A stretch of DNA of 8,264 nucleotides from JACOTV01 sp964445135 (GTDB lineage: Bacteria > Patescibacteriota > Microgenomatia > UBA1406 > GWC2-37-13), in contig CAYUJW010000043.1 of NCBI GenBank assembly GCA_964445135.1, positions 1 through 8,264 of the forward strand, written 5' to 3'. The position numbers and the translations under genes are program-made. The notes beneath the pieces were generated by a model that saw nothing but the letters and a program-made list of their open reading frames with translations, was not told the origin of the DNA and did not search any database. Below, in pieces: positions 1-6,782 of this stretch; positions within the stretch are counted from its first letter, which is position 1, and each line of letters opens with the position of its first letter.

Positions 1-12
1 CGCATTTTCCCC

Positions 13-41
13 TTGAGATTTCTGTGTCAATTTGTTATATT
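13..41 (+). promoter_or_regulatory. Sigma-70-like promoter with extended -10
   Basis: A -35 element TTGAGA lies at 13-18 and a -10 element TATATT at 36-41, each one base from consensus and separated by the ideal 17 bp. A TG dinucleotide at 33-34, one base before the -10, forms an extended -10. Transcription would begin near position 48, reading into the hairpins at 85-139 and the terminator at 149-175. It is the best promoter match I found in the window. It was judged by eye and the start site is not proven. Confidence 0.55.
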
Positions 42-47
42 TGATTC

Positions 48-175
48 TTACAAATGAAATACTTTGGTTCATCATTCATTCTCGTCCTTATTACCCTCAC
101 CGCGTAAGCGGGGAGAAGGATGGATTGGCTGCAAACCAAAAATCTGACCCCCGCCTGAGAGCGGGGTTTTTCTTT
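48..175 (+). ncRNA. Candidate small RNA or attenuator leader
   Basis: The stretch between the promoter at 13-41 and the terminator at 149-175 has no convincing ORF but can form several hairpins. TCCTT (85-89) pairs with AAGGA (116-120). Inside it, CTC (96-98) pairs with GAG (113-115) and CCGC (100-103) with GCGG (108-111), closed by a GTAA tetraloop of the stable GNRA class, with a 6-nt bulge at 90-95. A second hairpin pairs TTGG (125-128) with CCAA (136-139). The third is the terminator. The transcript would be about 125 nt. It could be a stand-alone small RNA, or a riboswitch or attenuator controlling the gene at 201. I recognise no known riboswitch or SRP RNA signature. Confidence 0.4.
149..175 (+). 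terminator. Intrinsic (Rho-independent) terminator
   Basis: CCCCGC at 149-154 pairs perfectly with GCGGGG at 161-166 around a 6-nt loop (155-160). A T-rich tract follows at once: five T at 167-171, one C, then five more T. The GC-rich stem plus T-tract is a textbook terminator and the strongest one in the window. It ends only about 25 nt before the ATG at 201, so RNA started upstream must either stop here or read through to express that gene. Confidence 0.8.
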
Positions 176-200
176 TTATTACATATTTTTATATATACCT

Positions 201-1568
201 ATGACAGAAGCTCATGTAGCAAACCCAACTATGGCAACGCGCGACATGCGCCAAGAACCATTACGACATGTCGATTTTGAAACTCCTCACCCTGTACCAC
301 TCGGACAAGTGGTGGAGCGCACGGATATTCGTTCAAGCATTGGTCCGTTTTTACATTTTCCAGAACATAAGACCGAGTACCCACAGGCTGCAACAGAAGC
401 GCTGGGCAGACTGTATGAAGAATACAATGCGTCGTTTTTACCGCTTGTTGAGGCAAATCGCGAATGGGATACTGACTATCAATATTGCATGGGGCCCAAT
501 GGTATGCCTATCAATTATTTTGTACAAATTGACATGGTAGGGTTACCGGCCGATTATCTCATGTCTGCGCAGCAAGCAGGCACTGATGCTACTGAAGATG
601 ATTTGCGCGGCAGAATATTTGAAATTGAAAATTCTCTTGCGATGACAAATATGCTGGGCGAATTATTCAGTCAGGATGGACAGCCTTCTCAATTTAAAGA
701 TCGATATCGCGCGGCTCTTGATGAATTGCGAGAAAAATTTGGGAAGCCGATTGCATTACTTGCTGCAACACAGCCTAAGTTCGATGCAATGCGTTCTTCT
801 GAGTTTGGAAAAAATGAAGATGAGCCACTTACTGATGATGAAGTGTATGAGATGACTGGCTTTGACGCATTTATGGGTCCTGAGGAGTTTGCTCGCCACA
901 TAGAGGAACATGGTGGTGAATCTGATTATCTACTCTACGTGCGATCTTCAGACCCTGTTGCCAAGTTGCGCGATCCAAATGCGCAGATAGACAACCCGCT
1001 ATTGTCAGATGACAATATGCGCAGGATTATAAAAGCCAACACTATCACAATGAACGTTGATAATCCTGCATGGGGACCACAAGACCCTCGACGCATCAAT
1101 GATACAAAAGCGTACTTGCCCATGATGGGCATGGCGCATCCTGTGTATCCTGAAAATGGATACGACCCAGAAGAAGTGGCCGCATACCTGCAACGCCAGG
1201 GGGTAGATGAAGAATTGATTGTGCAAGGCAAAGCAACTGTGCGATCCAAACCGATGGGCGGAACATATGGATGTTATGGACATGAACGCGGACCATTTGC
1301 AGGCGTCGCATTCGCAAATAAGTTGGCAAAGAATATGGATTTACGCGGACCATATGTGATACAGCCGGAGATGCCAATTCCGTCAGTCGAGGACCCCCAA
1401 AATGGCAGCTTTGTGTATATTGATCGCAACTTTATGTCGTGCACTGGCCAGGATGGCGCGGCGCGCTTTATGGCAGGGTTCCGTTCATTTATGCCAACTC
1501 ACTCACCTGAGGCGAAAAAGGGACGCATTCATGGGTCAAGTGCAACCGTATGGGCTGAGATTGTGTAA
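201..1568 (+). CDS. Unrecognised protein, possible ATP-grasp-like C-terminal domain
   Basis: This 455-residue soluble protein has no signal peptide or membrane segment, and I cannot name its family. The C-terminal third resembles the order of motifs in ATP-grasp enzymes, which join a carboxylate to an amine or thiol using ATP. Asn300-Asp-Thr-Lys303 is followed by a hydrophobic stretch and Pro314. Lys350-Pro351 is followed by a glycine-rich loop (353-360, G-G-T-Y-G-C-Y-G). A hinge-like YVIQPE lies at 385-390, then Asp408 and Arg422/Arg428. The N-terminal 270 residues are acidic and helical in character, with no motif I know. The ATG at 201 gives the longest frame. An in-frame ATG at 231 is an alternative, and neither has a Shine-Dalgarno sequence. 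The ATP-grasp link is pattern-based inference; the reading frame itself is solid. Confidence 0.5.
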   Translation: MTEAHVANPTMATRDMRQEPLRHVDFETPHPVPLGQVVERTDIRSSIGPFLHFPEHKTEYPQAATEALGRLYEEYNASFLPLVEANREWDTDYQYCMGPNGMPINYFVQIDMVGLPADYLMSAQQAGTDATEDDLRGRIFEIENSLAMTNMLGELFSQDGQPSQFKDRYRAALDELREKFGKPIALLAATQPKFDAMRSSEFGKNEDEPLTDDEVYEMTGFDAFMGPEEFARHIEEHGGESDYLLYVRSSDPVAKLRDPNAQIDNPLLSDDNMRRIIKANTITMNVDNPAWGPQDPRRINDTKAYLPMMGMAHPVYPENGYDPEEVAAYLQRQGVDEELIVQGKATVRSKPMGGTYGCYGHERGPFAGVAFANKLAKNMDLRGPYVIQPEMPIPSVEDPQNGSFVYIDRNFMSCTGQDGAARFMAGFRSFMPTHSPEAKKGRIHGSSATVWAEIV

Positions 1569-1625
1569 TAACACAAAGACGAACTGATACTATAAAAATT
1601 ATCGATAGAATAAAATCACAATACT

Positions 1626-2720
1626 ATGATTGATTCGGTATTATCATTAAGCAAGCGTTTGATTCGCATTCAATCTGATCCTGACAATGCGCCAGAATTG
1701 CAACAATGCCTCAACATCGTTTGCGCCGAACTTTCAAACTTTACGGTGGAAGAGTTCAACTGTGACGGCGTGCGAAGCATACTGGCATATGTTGGAAAAA
1801 CAAGGCCTGCAAAATTTGGCTTAATTCTCAATGGTCATTTGGATGTAATTCCTGCTAAAAAAAAGCAGTACAAACCGGTGATCAAAGGGGGAAAGCTCTA
1901 TGGTGCCGGGGCGCTTGACATGAAATCCAATCTTTCATGCCTAATTGAAGTTTTTAAAAAAACAGCACACTCCGTGTCCTACCCCATTGGGCTTCAGATC
2001 GTAACCGATGAAGAAATCGGCGGATTTAAAGGAACCAAATATCAGATCCAACAAGGTGTTCGCAGCGATTTTATCATTGCGGGTGAAACAACAAATTTTC
2101 AAATTGCCACCAAAGCAAAAGGTGTCATCTGGGCCAAACTTATTGCCAAGGGGCGCGCAGCACATGGTGCATATCCATGGCGCGGAGAGAATGCTATTGT
2201 CCGCATGAATCAATGCCTACAAACAATTATTGAAAAATTCCCCGTTCCCGCGACTGATGCGTGGGTTAGCACAATAAATATTAGTCAGATAAGCACAAGC
2301 AATAAGGCTCATAATAAAGTGCCCGATCATTGCGAGACGACACTTGACATTCGCTATACTCCCGCGGATCAAGATAGGATTATTCATGACATCAAAGCAC
2401 TGCTGCCAAAACAGATGACTTTACATGTTGAGGCAAATGAACCATGTCTGAACACTCCTGATACGGACGCGCATGTGAAACAACTGCAATCAATTGCCAA
2501 GAAACACACCCAATCCTCAATTGTCACATATGGTGCACAAGGAACATCAGATGCTCGGCATTACACTGAGGTTGGAGGACATGGTATAGAATTTGGACCA
2601 ATAGGCACAGGCATCGGCAGTGATGATGAATGCATAGATATTGAAAGCCTGAAAACATACTGCACAATACTTGTTGAGTTTGTACTTTCGTTTTCCCAAC
2701 CAGCTCCTACAAATAAATAA
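1626..2720 (+). CDS. M20 family metallohydrolase, paralog A (one zinc ligand missing)
   Basis: This 364-residue cytoplasmic protein belongs to the M20 (ArgE/DapE/carboxypeptidase G2) clan, which uses two zinc ions to cut an amide bond on acylated amino acids or small peptides. Visible parts of the site are His71 and Asp73 (NGHLDV), Asp98 (ALDMK), the catalytic base Glu129 with ligand Glu130 (TDEE), Glu154 (AGET) and His180 (AAHGAY) in the lid domain. The last ligand, normally a His near the C-terminus, is Gly331 here (GTGIGSDDE), whereas paralog B at 4796-5872 keeps His331. The two proteins align without gaps over residues 61-190 with 77 of 130 identical. The enzyme may therefore be altered or inactive. 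The substrate cannot be told from sequence, so no dapE or argE symbol is given. It starts 57 bp after the upstream gene, with no Shine-Dalgarno sequence. Confidence 0.85.
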   Translation: MIDSVLSLSKRLIRIQSDPDNAPELQQCLNIVCAELSNFTVEEFNCDGVRSILAYVGKTRPAKFGLILNGHLDVIPAKKKQYKPVIKGGKLYGAGALDMKSNLSCLIEVFKKTAHSVSYPIGLQIVTDEEIGGFKGTKYQIQQGVRSDFIIAGETTNFQIATKAKGVIWAKLIAKGRAAHGAYPWRGENAIVRMNQCLQTIIEKFPVPATDAWVSTINISQISTSNKAHNKVPDHCETTLDIRYTPADQDRIIHDIKALLPKQMTLHVEANEPCLNTPDTDAHVKQLQSIAKKHTQSSIVTYGAQGTSDARHYTEVGGHGIEFGPIGTGIGSDDECIDIESLKTYCTILVEFVLSFSQPAPTNK

Positions 2721-2784
2721 GAAGCCAATAGGTTGTCTCGTCCATATGATTGCTGCACATCATCGTAATTGCATTTTCGATACA

Positions 2785-2790
2785 TATAAT
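2785..2790 (+). promoter_or_regulatory. Consensus -10 box upstream of ATPase gene
   Basis: A perfect TATAAT sits at 2785-2790 in the 81-bp gap between paralog A and the ATPase gene. No good -35 element is found 16-18 bp upstream. If used, transcription would start around 2797, about 5 nt before the ATG at 2802, giving a nearly leaderless mRNA. A chance match in AT-rich DNA is quite possible. Confidence 0.3.
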
Positions 2791-2801
2791 TCACCACAAA
2801 T

Positions 2802-3746
2802 ATGAGAGAAATTGATGGAAAATATTACCTTGGCAATACACAAACAAGCATCATGCGCGAGCGGGAGATGTATAGTCGTAAACTAGGAATTGGCATTCAC
2901 AGTCCGACATCATTAGAACATATTGATGGGGTCCCAAACACAGTCGCAAATGATCCCCTCTGGCTCCCGCGTGAAACACAAACAGCATACAGTATGCTTG
3001 AGCAATCAAAGGCGATACTGGTTGCTGGTGGACCTGGATCTGGAAAAAGCACCATCATCTATGGCGTACGGAAACTTCTCAGAGAACAAGACGTGCCTTA
3101 TTGTTATTACAACGGTCATTTCCGCTCGACCAACCCCAGTCATATCGAATCTGCAATGAGTTGGACGCAGCGGGTGGGTGGGGTTTTTGTGTGGGACAGT
3201 TTTGATTATCTCGTTTCAACACGTGATCGCAACCGCCGAAATATTTCTCGAGGCATGACGATGCAGCGCAGCAATGCATTATTCAACTCTGTTCAAACTC
3301 ACATTGATTCAGGTATGCGTTTTATTGGAACTTGTCACAATGAAGCCTGGATGAACAACAAAACAGAAGATGAAGTGATGGATACATACTGGCGTCCATT
3401 TACGATGGATAAACCCATTGTGGAGGTGAAAGGCGAGTTTGCCGACACTGATGAACTTCATGCATTTTACGAGTGCGTAGGACCCTCATCAGGACTCAGC
3501 GATGAAGATAGGGTATACTTTGCAAATCTACCCACTGTGGTTGACGATGCATTGGCACAAGATCTTCGATCATACCGAATTGCCAAGCAAATATGTATGG
3601 ACAGAAGACAGGAGCATGATGATTTGATGAAGGCATACCGGTTATTGAAAGTCGGTGGCATTGAGCATGAACAATTTGATTTCGCTATACGAAGATATGT
3701 TGCCATCAAGAATGAACAGACACAAAATCTTATTAAGAATAAATAA
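2802..3746 (+). CDS. Orphan P-loop (AAA-like) ATPase
   Basis: This 314-residue soluble protein has a clear nucleotide-binding core. The Walker A loop GGPGSGKST is at 76-84, a Walker B-like strand ending in Asp132 (GVFVWDSFD, 127-135) follows, and a later hydrophobic strand RFIGTCHN (173-180) lies where AAA proteins carry sensor-1. An about 70-residue N-terminal region precedes the core and a charged, probably helical region follows it. Walker B has D-S rather than the usual D-E, so the catalytic glutamate is not obvious; Asp135 might serve. I recognise no substrate domain, so the role (remodelling, switch or nucleic-acid handling) is unknown. It ends 9 bp before the pheA start, which suggests co-transcription. 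The ATG at 2802 has no Shine-Dalgarno sequence. Confidence 0.7.
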   Translation: MREIDGKYYLGNTQTSIMREREMYSRKLGIGIHSPTSLEHIDGVPNTVANDPLWLPRETQTAYSMLEQSKAILVAGGPGSGKSTIIYGVRKLLREQDVPYCYYNGHFRSTNPSHIESAMSWTQRVGGVFVWDSFDYLVSTRDRNRRNISRGMTMQRSNALFNSVQTHIDSGMRFIGTCHNEAWMNNKTEDEVMDTYWRPFTMDKPIVEVKGEFADTDELHAFYECVGPSSGLSDEDRVYFANLPTVVDDALAQDLRSYRIAKQICMDRRQEHDDLMKAYRLLKVGGIEHEQFDFAIRRYVAIKNEQTQNLIKNK

Positions 3747-3755
3747 TATGCTGAT

Positions 3756-4741
3756 ATGAAGCGAGTATTGTATCAAGGTGCGCCGGGAGCTTTTAGCCAT
3801 ATTGCGGCGCGATCATTTTTTGAAGACGCAACATATGACGGACGCGTTGTTCATTTTCGTGAAATCGGACAAGCCCTGTCGCGCGGGGAAGGGGACTATG
3901 CAGTGCTTCCCATTGAAAATACGCTGGCCGGCTCCATATATGAAAATTATGACAATCTGATGGAATTTGGCCTGCACGTACACGGCGAATATATCCTACG
4001 CATTCAACATCAGTTATTGGGCAAGTCTGGCACAAGAATCGAAGACGTGACCAAAGTATATTCGCACGCCAAGGCGCTTGAACAATGTGAGGGATTTTTT
4101 GACCGACACCCAACTATCGAGGAAGTCATTATGTATGACACGGCGGCAGCCGCCAAACATGTGTCCGAGCATTCTGGCCGATCAATAGCAGCCATCGCAA
4201 GTCATGAAGCAGGGGAGCTCTATAACCTCACCATTCTTGCTCCAAATATCGAAGACGACACCCAAAATTGGACCCGTTTTTTTCTGGTTTCCACCAAGCC
4301 TGATGTGCCCACAAGCGCCGATAAATGTTCGCTTATTTTCTCAGTTTCACACAAGCCGGGAAGCCTATTTGAAGCGATGAAGATATTTGCCGATCACAAT
4401 CTGAACATGAGCAAGATCGAAAGCCGCCCAATCAAGGGGCGCCCATTTGAGTATTATTTTTATGTTGACGTGGAGTTTGAACCATCNNNNNNNNNNNNNN
4501 NNNNNNNNNNNNNNNNNNNNNNNNNNNNNNNNNNNNNNNNNNNNNNNNNNNNNNNNNNNNNNNNNNNNNNNNNNNNNNNNNNNNNNTCAAGGGGCGCCCA
4601 TTTGAGTATTATTTTTATGTTGACGTGGAGTTTGAACCATCGCAATATGAAGCAGCACGAGAGGCGCTTGTCAGCCTGAAAGACCATGCTCAACATCTTC
4701 GAATTTTAGGTTATTATAATAAACACCGCTATATCGCATGA
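3756..4741 (+). CDS. pheA: Prephenate dehydratase (split by assembly gap)
   Basis: The enzyme converts prephenate to phenylpyruvate, the step before transamination to phenylalanine. The catalytic domain shows YQGAPGAFSH (6-15), PIENTLAGSI (52-61), the SHAKALEQC segment (103-111) and the hallmark Thr173-Arg-Phe motif. A regulatory ACT domain follows with GSLF (202-205) and ESRP (222-225), the phenylalanine-binding pair, so feedback inhibition by phenylalanine is expected. No chorismate mutase domain is attached, so this is the monofunctional form. The frame is broken by 100 N at 4487-4586 flanked by an identical 55-bp sequence. Merging the copies gives a 276-residue protein ending at TGA 4739-4741, a normal length for the family. 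Read literally, the gap shifts the frame and creates a false C-terminus that stops at 4679. Confidence 0.93.
4432..4486 (+). repeat. 55-bp overlap, left contig end
   Basis: This 55-bp segment of the pheA ACT-domain coding region ends exactly where the N run begins, and it is identical to 4587-4641. It most likely is the unmerged end of one contig, not a biological repeat. Confidence 0.95.
4487..4586. other. Assembly gap of exactly 100 N
   Basis: Exactly 100 N, the conventional size for a gap of unknown length. Both flanks carry the same 55-bp sequence, so the true gap is probably negative (an overlap of 55 bp) and nothing is missing. The 100 N plus one copy of the overlap total 155 bp of false sequence inside pheA. 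Confidence 0.97.
4587..4641 (+). repeat. 55-bp overlap, right contig end
   Basis: This is the second copy of the 55-bp segment and begins directly after the N run. Reading from left copy position 4486 straight into 4642 keeps the pheA frame open through its last 33 codons to the stop at 4739-4741. Confidence 0.95.
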
Positions 4742-4764
4742 ACACACTGCTTGCCTGACTCGAG

Positions 4765-4787
4765 AACTTTCTAACTTTACAAACTTT
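4765..4787 (+). repeat. Three direct AACTTT hexamers upstream of paralog B
   Basis: AACTTT occurs at 4765-4770, 4773-4778 and 4782-4787, with start-to-start spacings of 8 and 9 bp, in the 54-bp gap between pheA and the second M20 gene. The last copy runs into TATAAC (4787-4792), a -10-like box only 3 nt from the ATG. It could be a small operator or just local AT-rich slippage. Confidence 0.35.
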
Positions 4788-4795
4788 ATAACCTT

Positions 4796-5872
4796 ATGAA
4801 CTCCCACCTCACCGACTTAACAAAACGCCTTATCAGAATTCCTTCTGTCACCGGAGATCTTGCCGCTTGCAATCGGGTCCTTGATGAAGTGCGAGCAGAA
4901 TTATCGGATTTTGCACCCGTTGAATATGAAAAGGATGGAGTTAAAAGCCTGCTGTTTCATAATCAAAAAGCGTTGCCCCGCAAATTCCGCCTCATTCTCA
5001 ACGCACATCTTGATGTGGTACCCGCTAAAACGGAGCAATTTAATCCCATTGAAAAAGACGGACGCATCTATGGGCGGGGAGCGCAGGATATGAAAAGTGG
5101 GGGAGCGGCACTTATTTTGACATTCAAGAAAATGGCAACTGAAGTGAATTATCCGCTTGGACTTCAGATCGTAACGGATGAAGAAACGGGTGGATTTTGC
5201 GGCGTAAAAGTCCAGCAGGAGCAAGGGGTGGACTGCGATTTTATCGTAGCTGGTGAGTCGACTGATTTAAAAGTCAATAATTATGCGAAAGGAATTATCT
5301 GGGCACGTGTCACAACTACTGGAAAGAGTGCTCATGGCGCATATCAATGGCAAGGCGAAAATGCGATCGACAAACTTCGTGTATTGTTAAATGACTTGCG
5401 TGAAATATATCCTGAAGCCCGCGAAGAAGTGTGGAAAACCACCGTTAATATTGCGCGTGTTGAGACCACTAACACCGCACAAAATAAAGTACCTGAAGAC
5501 GCAACGGCTCTGCTTGACATTCGCATCATTCCAGAAGATCGGCCAAATTTTACTACCAAACTTGAAGCGCTGCTCAACAACCGAGCAACAATTACATACA
5601 TGGCCAATGAACCAACGCAAGAAACTCCAGACGATCATCCGGATATTTTGGTTATCAAGAACATAATCAAGAAGGAGCAGAAGAAGAACCTTGTTTATTT
5701 GAAAACTCATGGAGGATCAGATGTCCGATTTTATTCAAATGCCGGAGCGGGCGCCATATGTATGGGTCCCGTGGGTGCCGGACTTCACACCGACTCTGAG
5801 TGGGTAGATATCAAAAGCATTGAAGACTACTATGACATCATTTGCCACTTTTGCCAGGCAATTGAGAAATAA
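4796..5872 (+). CDS. M20 family metallohydrolase, paralog B (complete site)
   Basis: This 358-residue cytoplasmic M20 hydrolase (ArgE/DapE/carboxypeptidase G2 type) is the close relative of the protein at 1626-2720. All expected di-zinc site residues are visible: His71 and Asp73 (NAHLDV), Asp98 (AQDMK), catalytic base Glu129 and ligand Glu130 (TDEE), Glu154 (AGES), lid His180 (SAHGAY) and the final ligand His331 (AGLHTDSEW). It should be an active amidase, peptidase or deacylase on a small amino-acid derivative, but the substrate is not readable from sequence. It lies 54 bp after pheA on the same strand and may be co-expressed. The ATG at 4796 gives the usual M20 start, a helix leading to RLIRIPSV, with no Shine-Dalgarno sequence. 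It converges with the SIMPL gene, the two stop codons being 31 bp apart with no clear terminator between. Confidence 0.9.
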   Translation: MNSHLTDLTKRLIRIPSVTGDLAACNRVLDEVRAELSDFAPVEYEKDGVKSLLFHNQKALPRKFRLILNAHLDVVPAKTEQFNPIEKDGRIYGRGAQDMKSGGAALILTFKKMATEVNYPLGLQIVTDEETGGFCGVKVQQEQGVDCDFIVAGESTDLKVNNYAKGIIWARVTTTGKSAHGAYQWQGENAIDKLRVLLNDLREIYPEAREEVWKTTVNIARVETTNTAQNKVPEDATALLDIRIIPEDRPNFTTKLEALLNNRATITYMANEPTQETPDDHPDILVIKNIIKKEQKKNLVYLKTHGGSDVRFYSNAGAGAICMGPVGAGLHTDSEWVDIKSIEDYYDIICHFCQAIEK

Positions 5873-5903
5873 GCCAAGAAATTAAGCTTGCCGCGACGGT
5901 CGA

Positions 5904-6782
5904 CTACTTCGTTTCAAAGTACAAAGTCACCGTAACTTTGACCGTTTGTGAACCAGGCGCAATATCTGGATTGACCGCAGGCTCAGACACTGCCTTCGCA
6001 GACATCGCGTCATATCCACCGTAATATCCGCCTCCATATTGGTCTTCCATCACATTCGTTACTCGTCCAAGGCGAATTCCTGCCTGCTTTGCAATCGACT
6101 GGGCACGCTTTTTTGCGTCATCAATCGCTTTTTTGCGCGCCTCATCGCGGACCGCATCCATATCATCAACAACATACTCAACATTTCCAAGCTGATTTGC
6201 GCCAGCTGCCGTCATGGCGCTGACAACCTGGGGGACTTTTTTACTATCTCGCACTTTGACAGTGAGGGATGCATATCCGTTATACCCGACTATGCGACTT
6301 TCTGGATTATCAATCATGACGGGTGCATTTTGAATCTTGGCATCTTGAATAGCTGATGCATCATCACCCTCAATAACGGCGGTACCCATCGCGGGCTCAA
6401 TAGCGCTTCCTGCTGATGATTGCGATGTAGCACCCCCGCTTCGAAGCGGCAACGGATCATCATAGGAATATTCAGGTGACACTGAAAATTGAGTAGTTTT
6501 TATGTCGACCTCATCAATACCCAATTTTTTCATGCTTTCAACAATCTTGTTTTGCACGGCGCTTATGCGATTTTTTGCTTCCTCAGCAGTCTGGACACGA
6601 TTCACTTGTATACCGCCGCTCATTTGAGCAACATCAGGCACCACTTCCATCTCACCACTTCCAACGACCGTAAATGGACCGGCAAGATCATTTTTGTGAT
6701 TAATGGTAATTCCAGGCGGGACAAAGTGTGTCGCGACTAATACGAGAAAAATAGCGCCTAAAACATATGCAACGGTTTTCAT
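5904..6782 (-). CDS. Membrane-anchored SIMPL-domain (DUF541) protein
   Basis: From the ATG at 6782 this is a 292-residue protein. One hydrophobic segment near residues 5-19 acts as a signal anchor, with the rest predicted outside the membrane. The SIMPL fold is seen in GSGEMEVVPDVAQM (about 41-54), the LTVKVRD strand (173-179), the long charged helix ARKKAIDDAKKRAQ (215-228) and the closing strand VKVTVTLYF (281-289). SIMPL proteins are periplasmic or cell-surface oligomers of poorly known function, linked to stress or envelope roles. Two oddities are a Ser/Ala/Gly-rich insert at about 108-160 and a Gly/Tyr run at 249-257. A TTG at 6848 would extend the frame by 22 residues, but it would bury the signal anchor and has no ribosome site, so ATG 6782 is preferred. 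It lies 79 bp downstream of the glycosyltransferase gene and may share its transcript. Confidence 0.85.
   Translation of the reverse strand: MKTVAYVLGAIFLVLVATHFVPPGITINHKNDLAGPFTVVGSGEMEVVPDVAQMSGGIQVNRVQTAEEAKNRISAVQNKIVESMKKLGIDEVDIKTTQFSVSPEYSYDDPLPLRSGGATSQSSAGSAIEPAMGTAVIEGDDASAIQDAKIQNAPVMIDNPESRIVGYNGYASLTVKVRDSKKVPQVVSAMTAAGANQLGNVEYVVDDMDAVRDEARKKAIDDAKKRAQSIAKQAGIRLGRVTNVMEDQYGGGYYGGYDAMSAKAVSEPAVNPDIAPGSQTVKVTVTLYFETK

Noticed and set aside
93..104. CACCGCG in the leader resembles the end of the T-box motif.
   Set aside because: The tRNA-binding TGGN part of the T-box is missing, there is no specifier stem I or long leader, and the downstream gene is not a tRNA ligase or amino-acid transporter.
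32..280. An 82-codon frame beginning with TTG across the leader.
   Set aside because: It crosses the terminator and overlaps the start of the gene at 201 in another frame. Its product has no recognisable features.
1561..1576. Perfect inverted repeat TTGTGT/ACACAA over the stop codon of the first gene.
   Set aside because: Only 6 A/T-rich pairs and no T-tract follows, so it is not a convincing terminator. It could be chance.
4432..4641. The 55-bp direct repeat as a mobile-element target duplication or real tandem repeat.
   Set aside because: It abuts the N run exactly on both sides and lies in coding sequence that becomes intact when merged, so assembly overlap explains it.
4487..4679. Continuation of the pheA frame through the N run to a stop at 4679.
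   Set aside because: It translates unknown bases and then reads the second copy of the overlap in the wrong frame. Merging the contig ends gives the normal PheA C-terminus.
4739..4741. TGA at the end of pheA as a possible recoded glycine codon, as in some CPR lineages.
   Set aside because: PheA has the normal family length when TGA is read as stop, and no gene in the window needs TGA as a sense codon.
5873..5903. A terminator between the convergent M20 and SIMPL genes.
   Set aside because: Only a weak CGAC/GTCG pairing with an impossible 1-nt loop is present and there is no T-tract.
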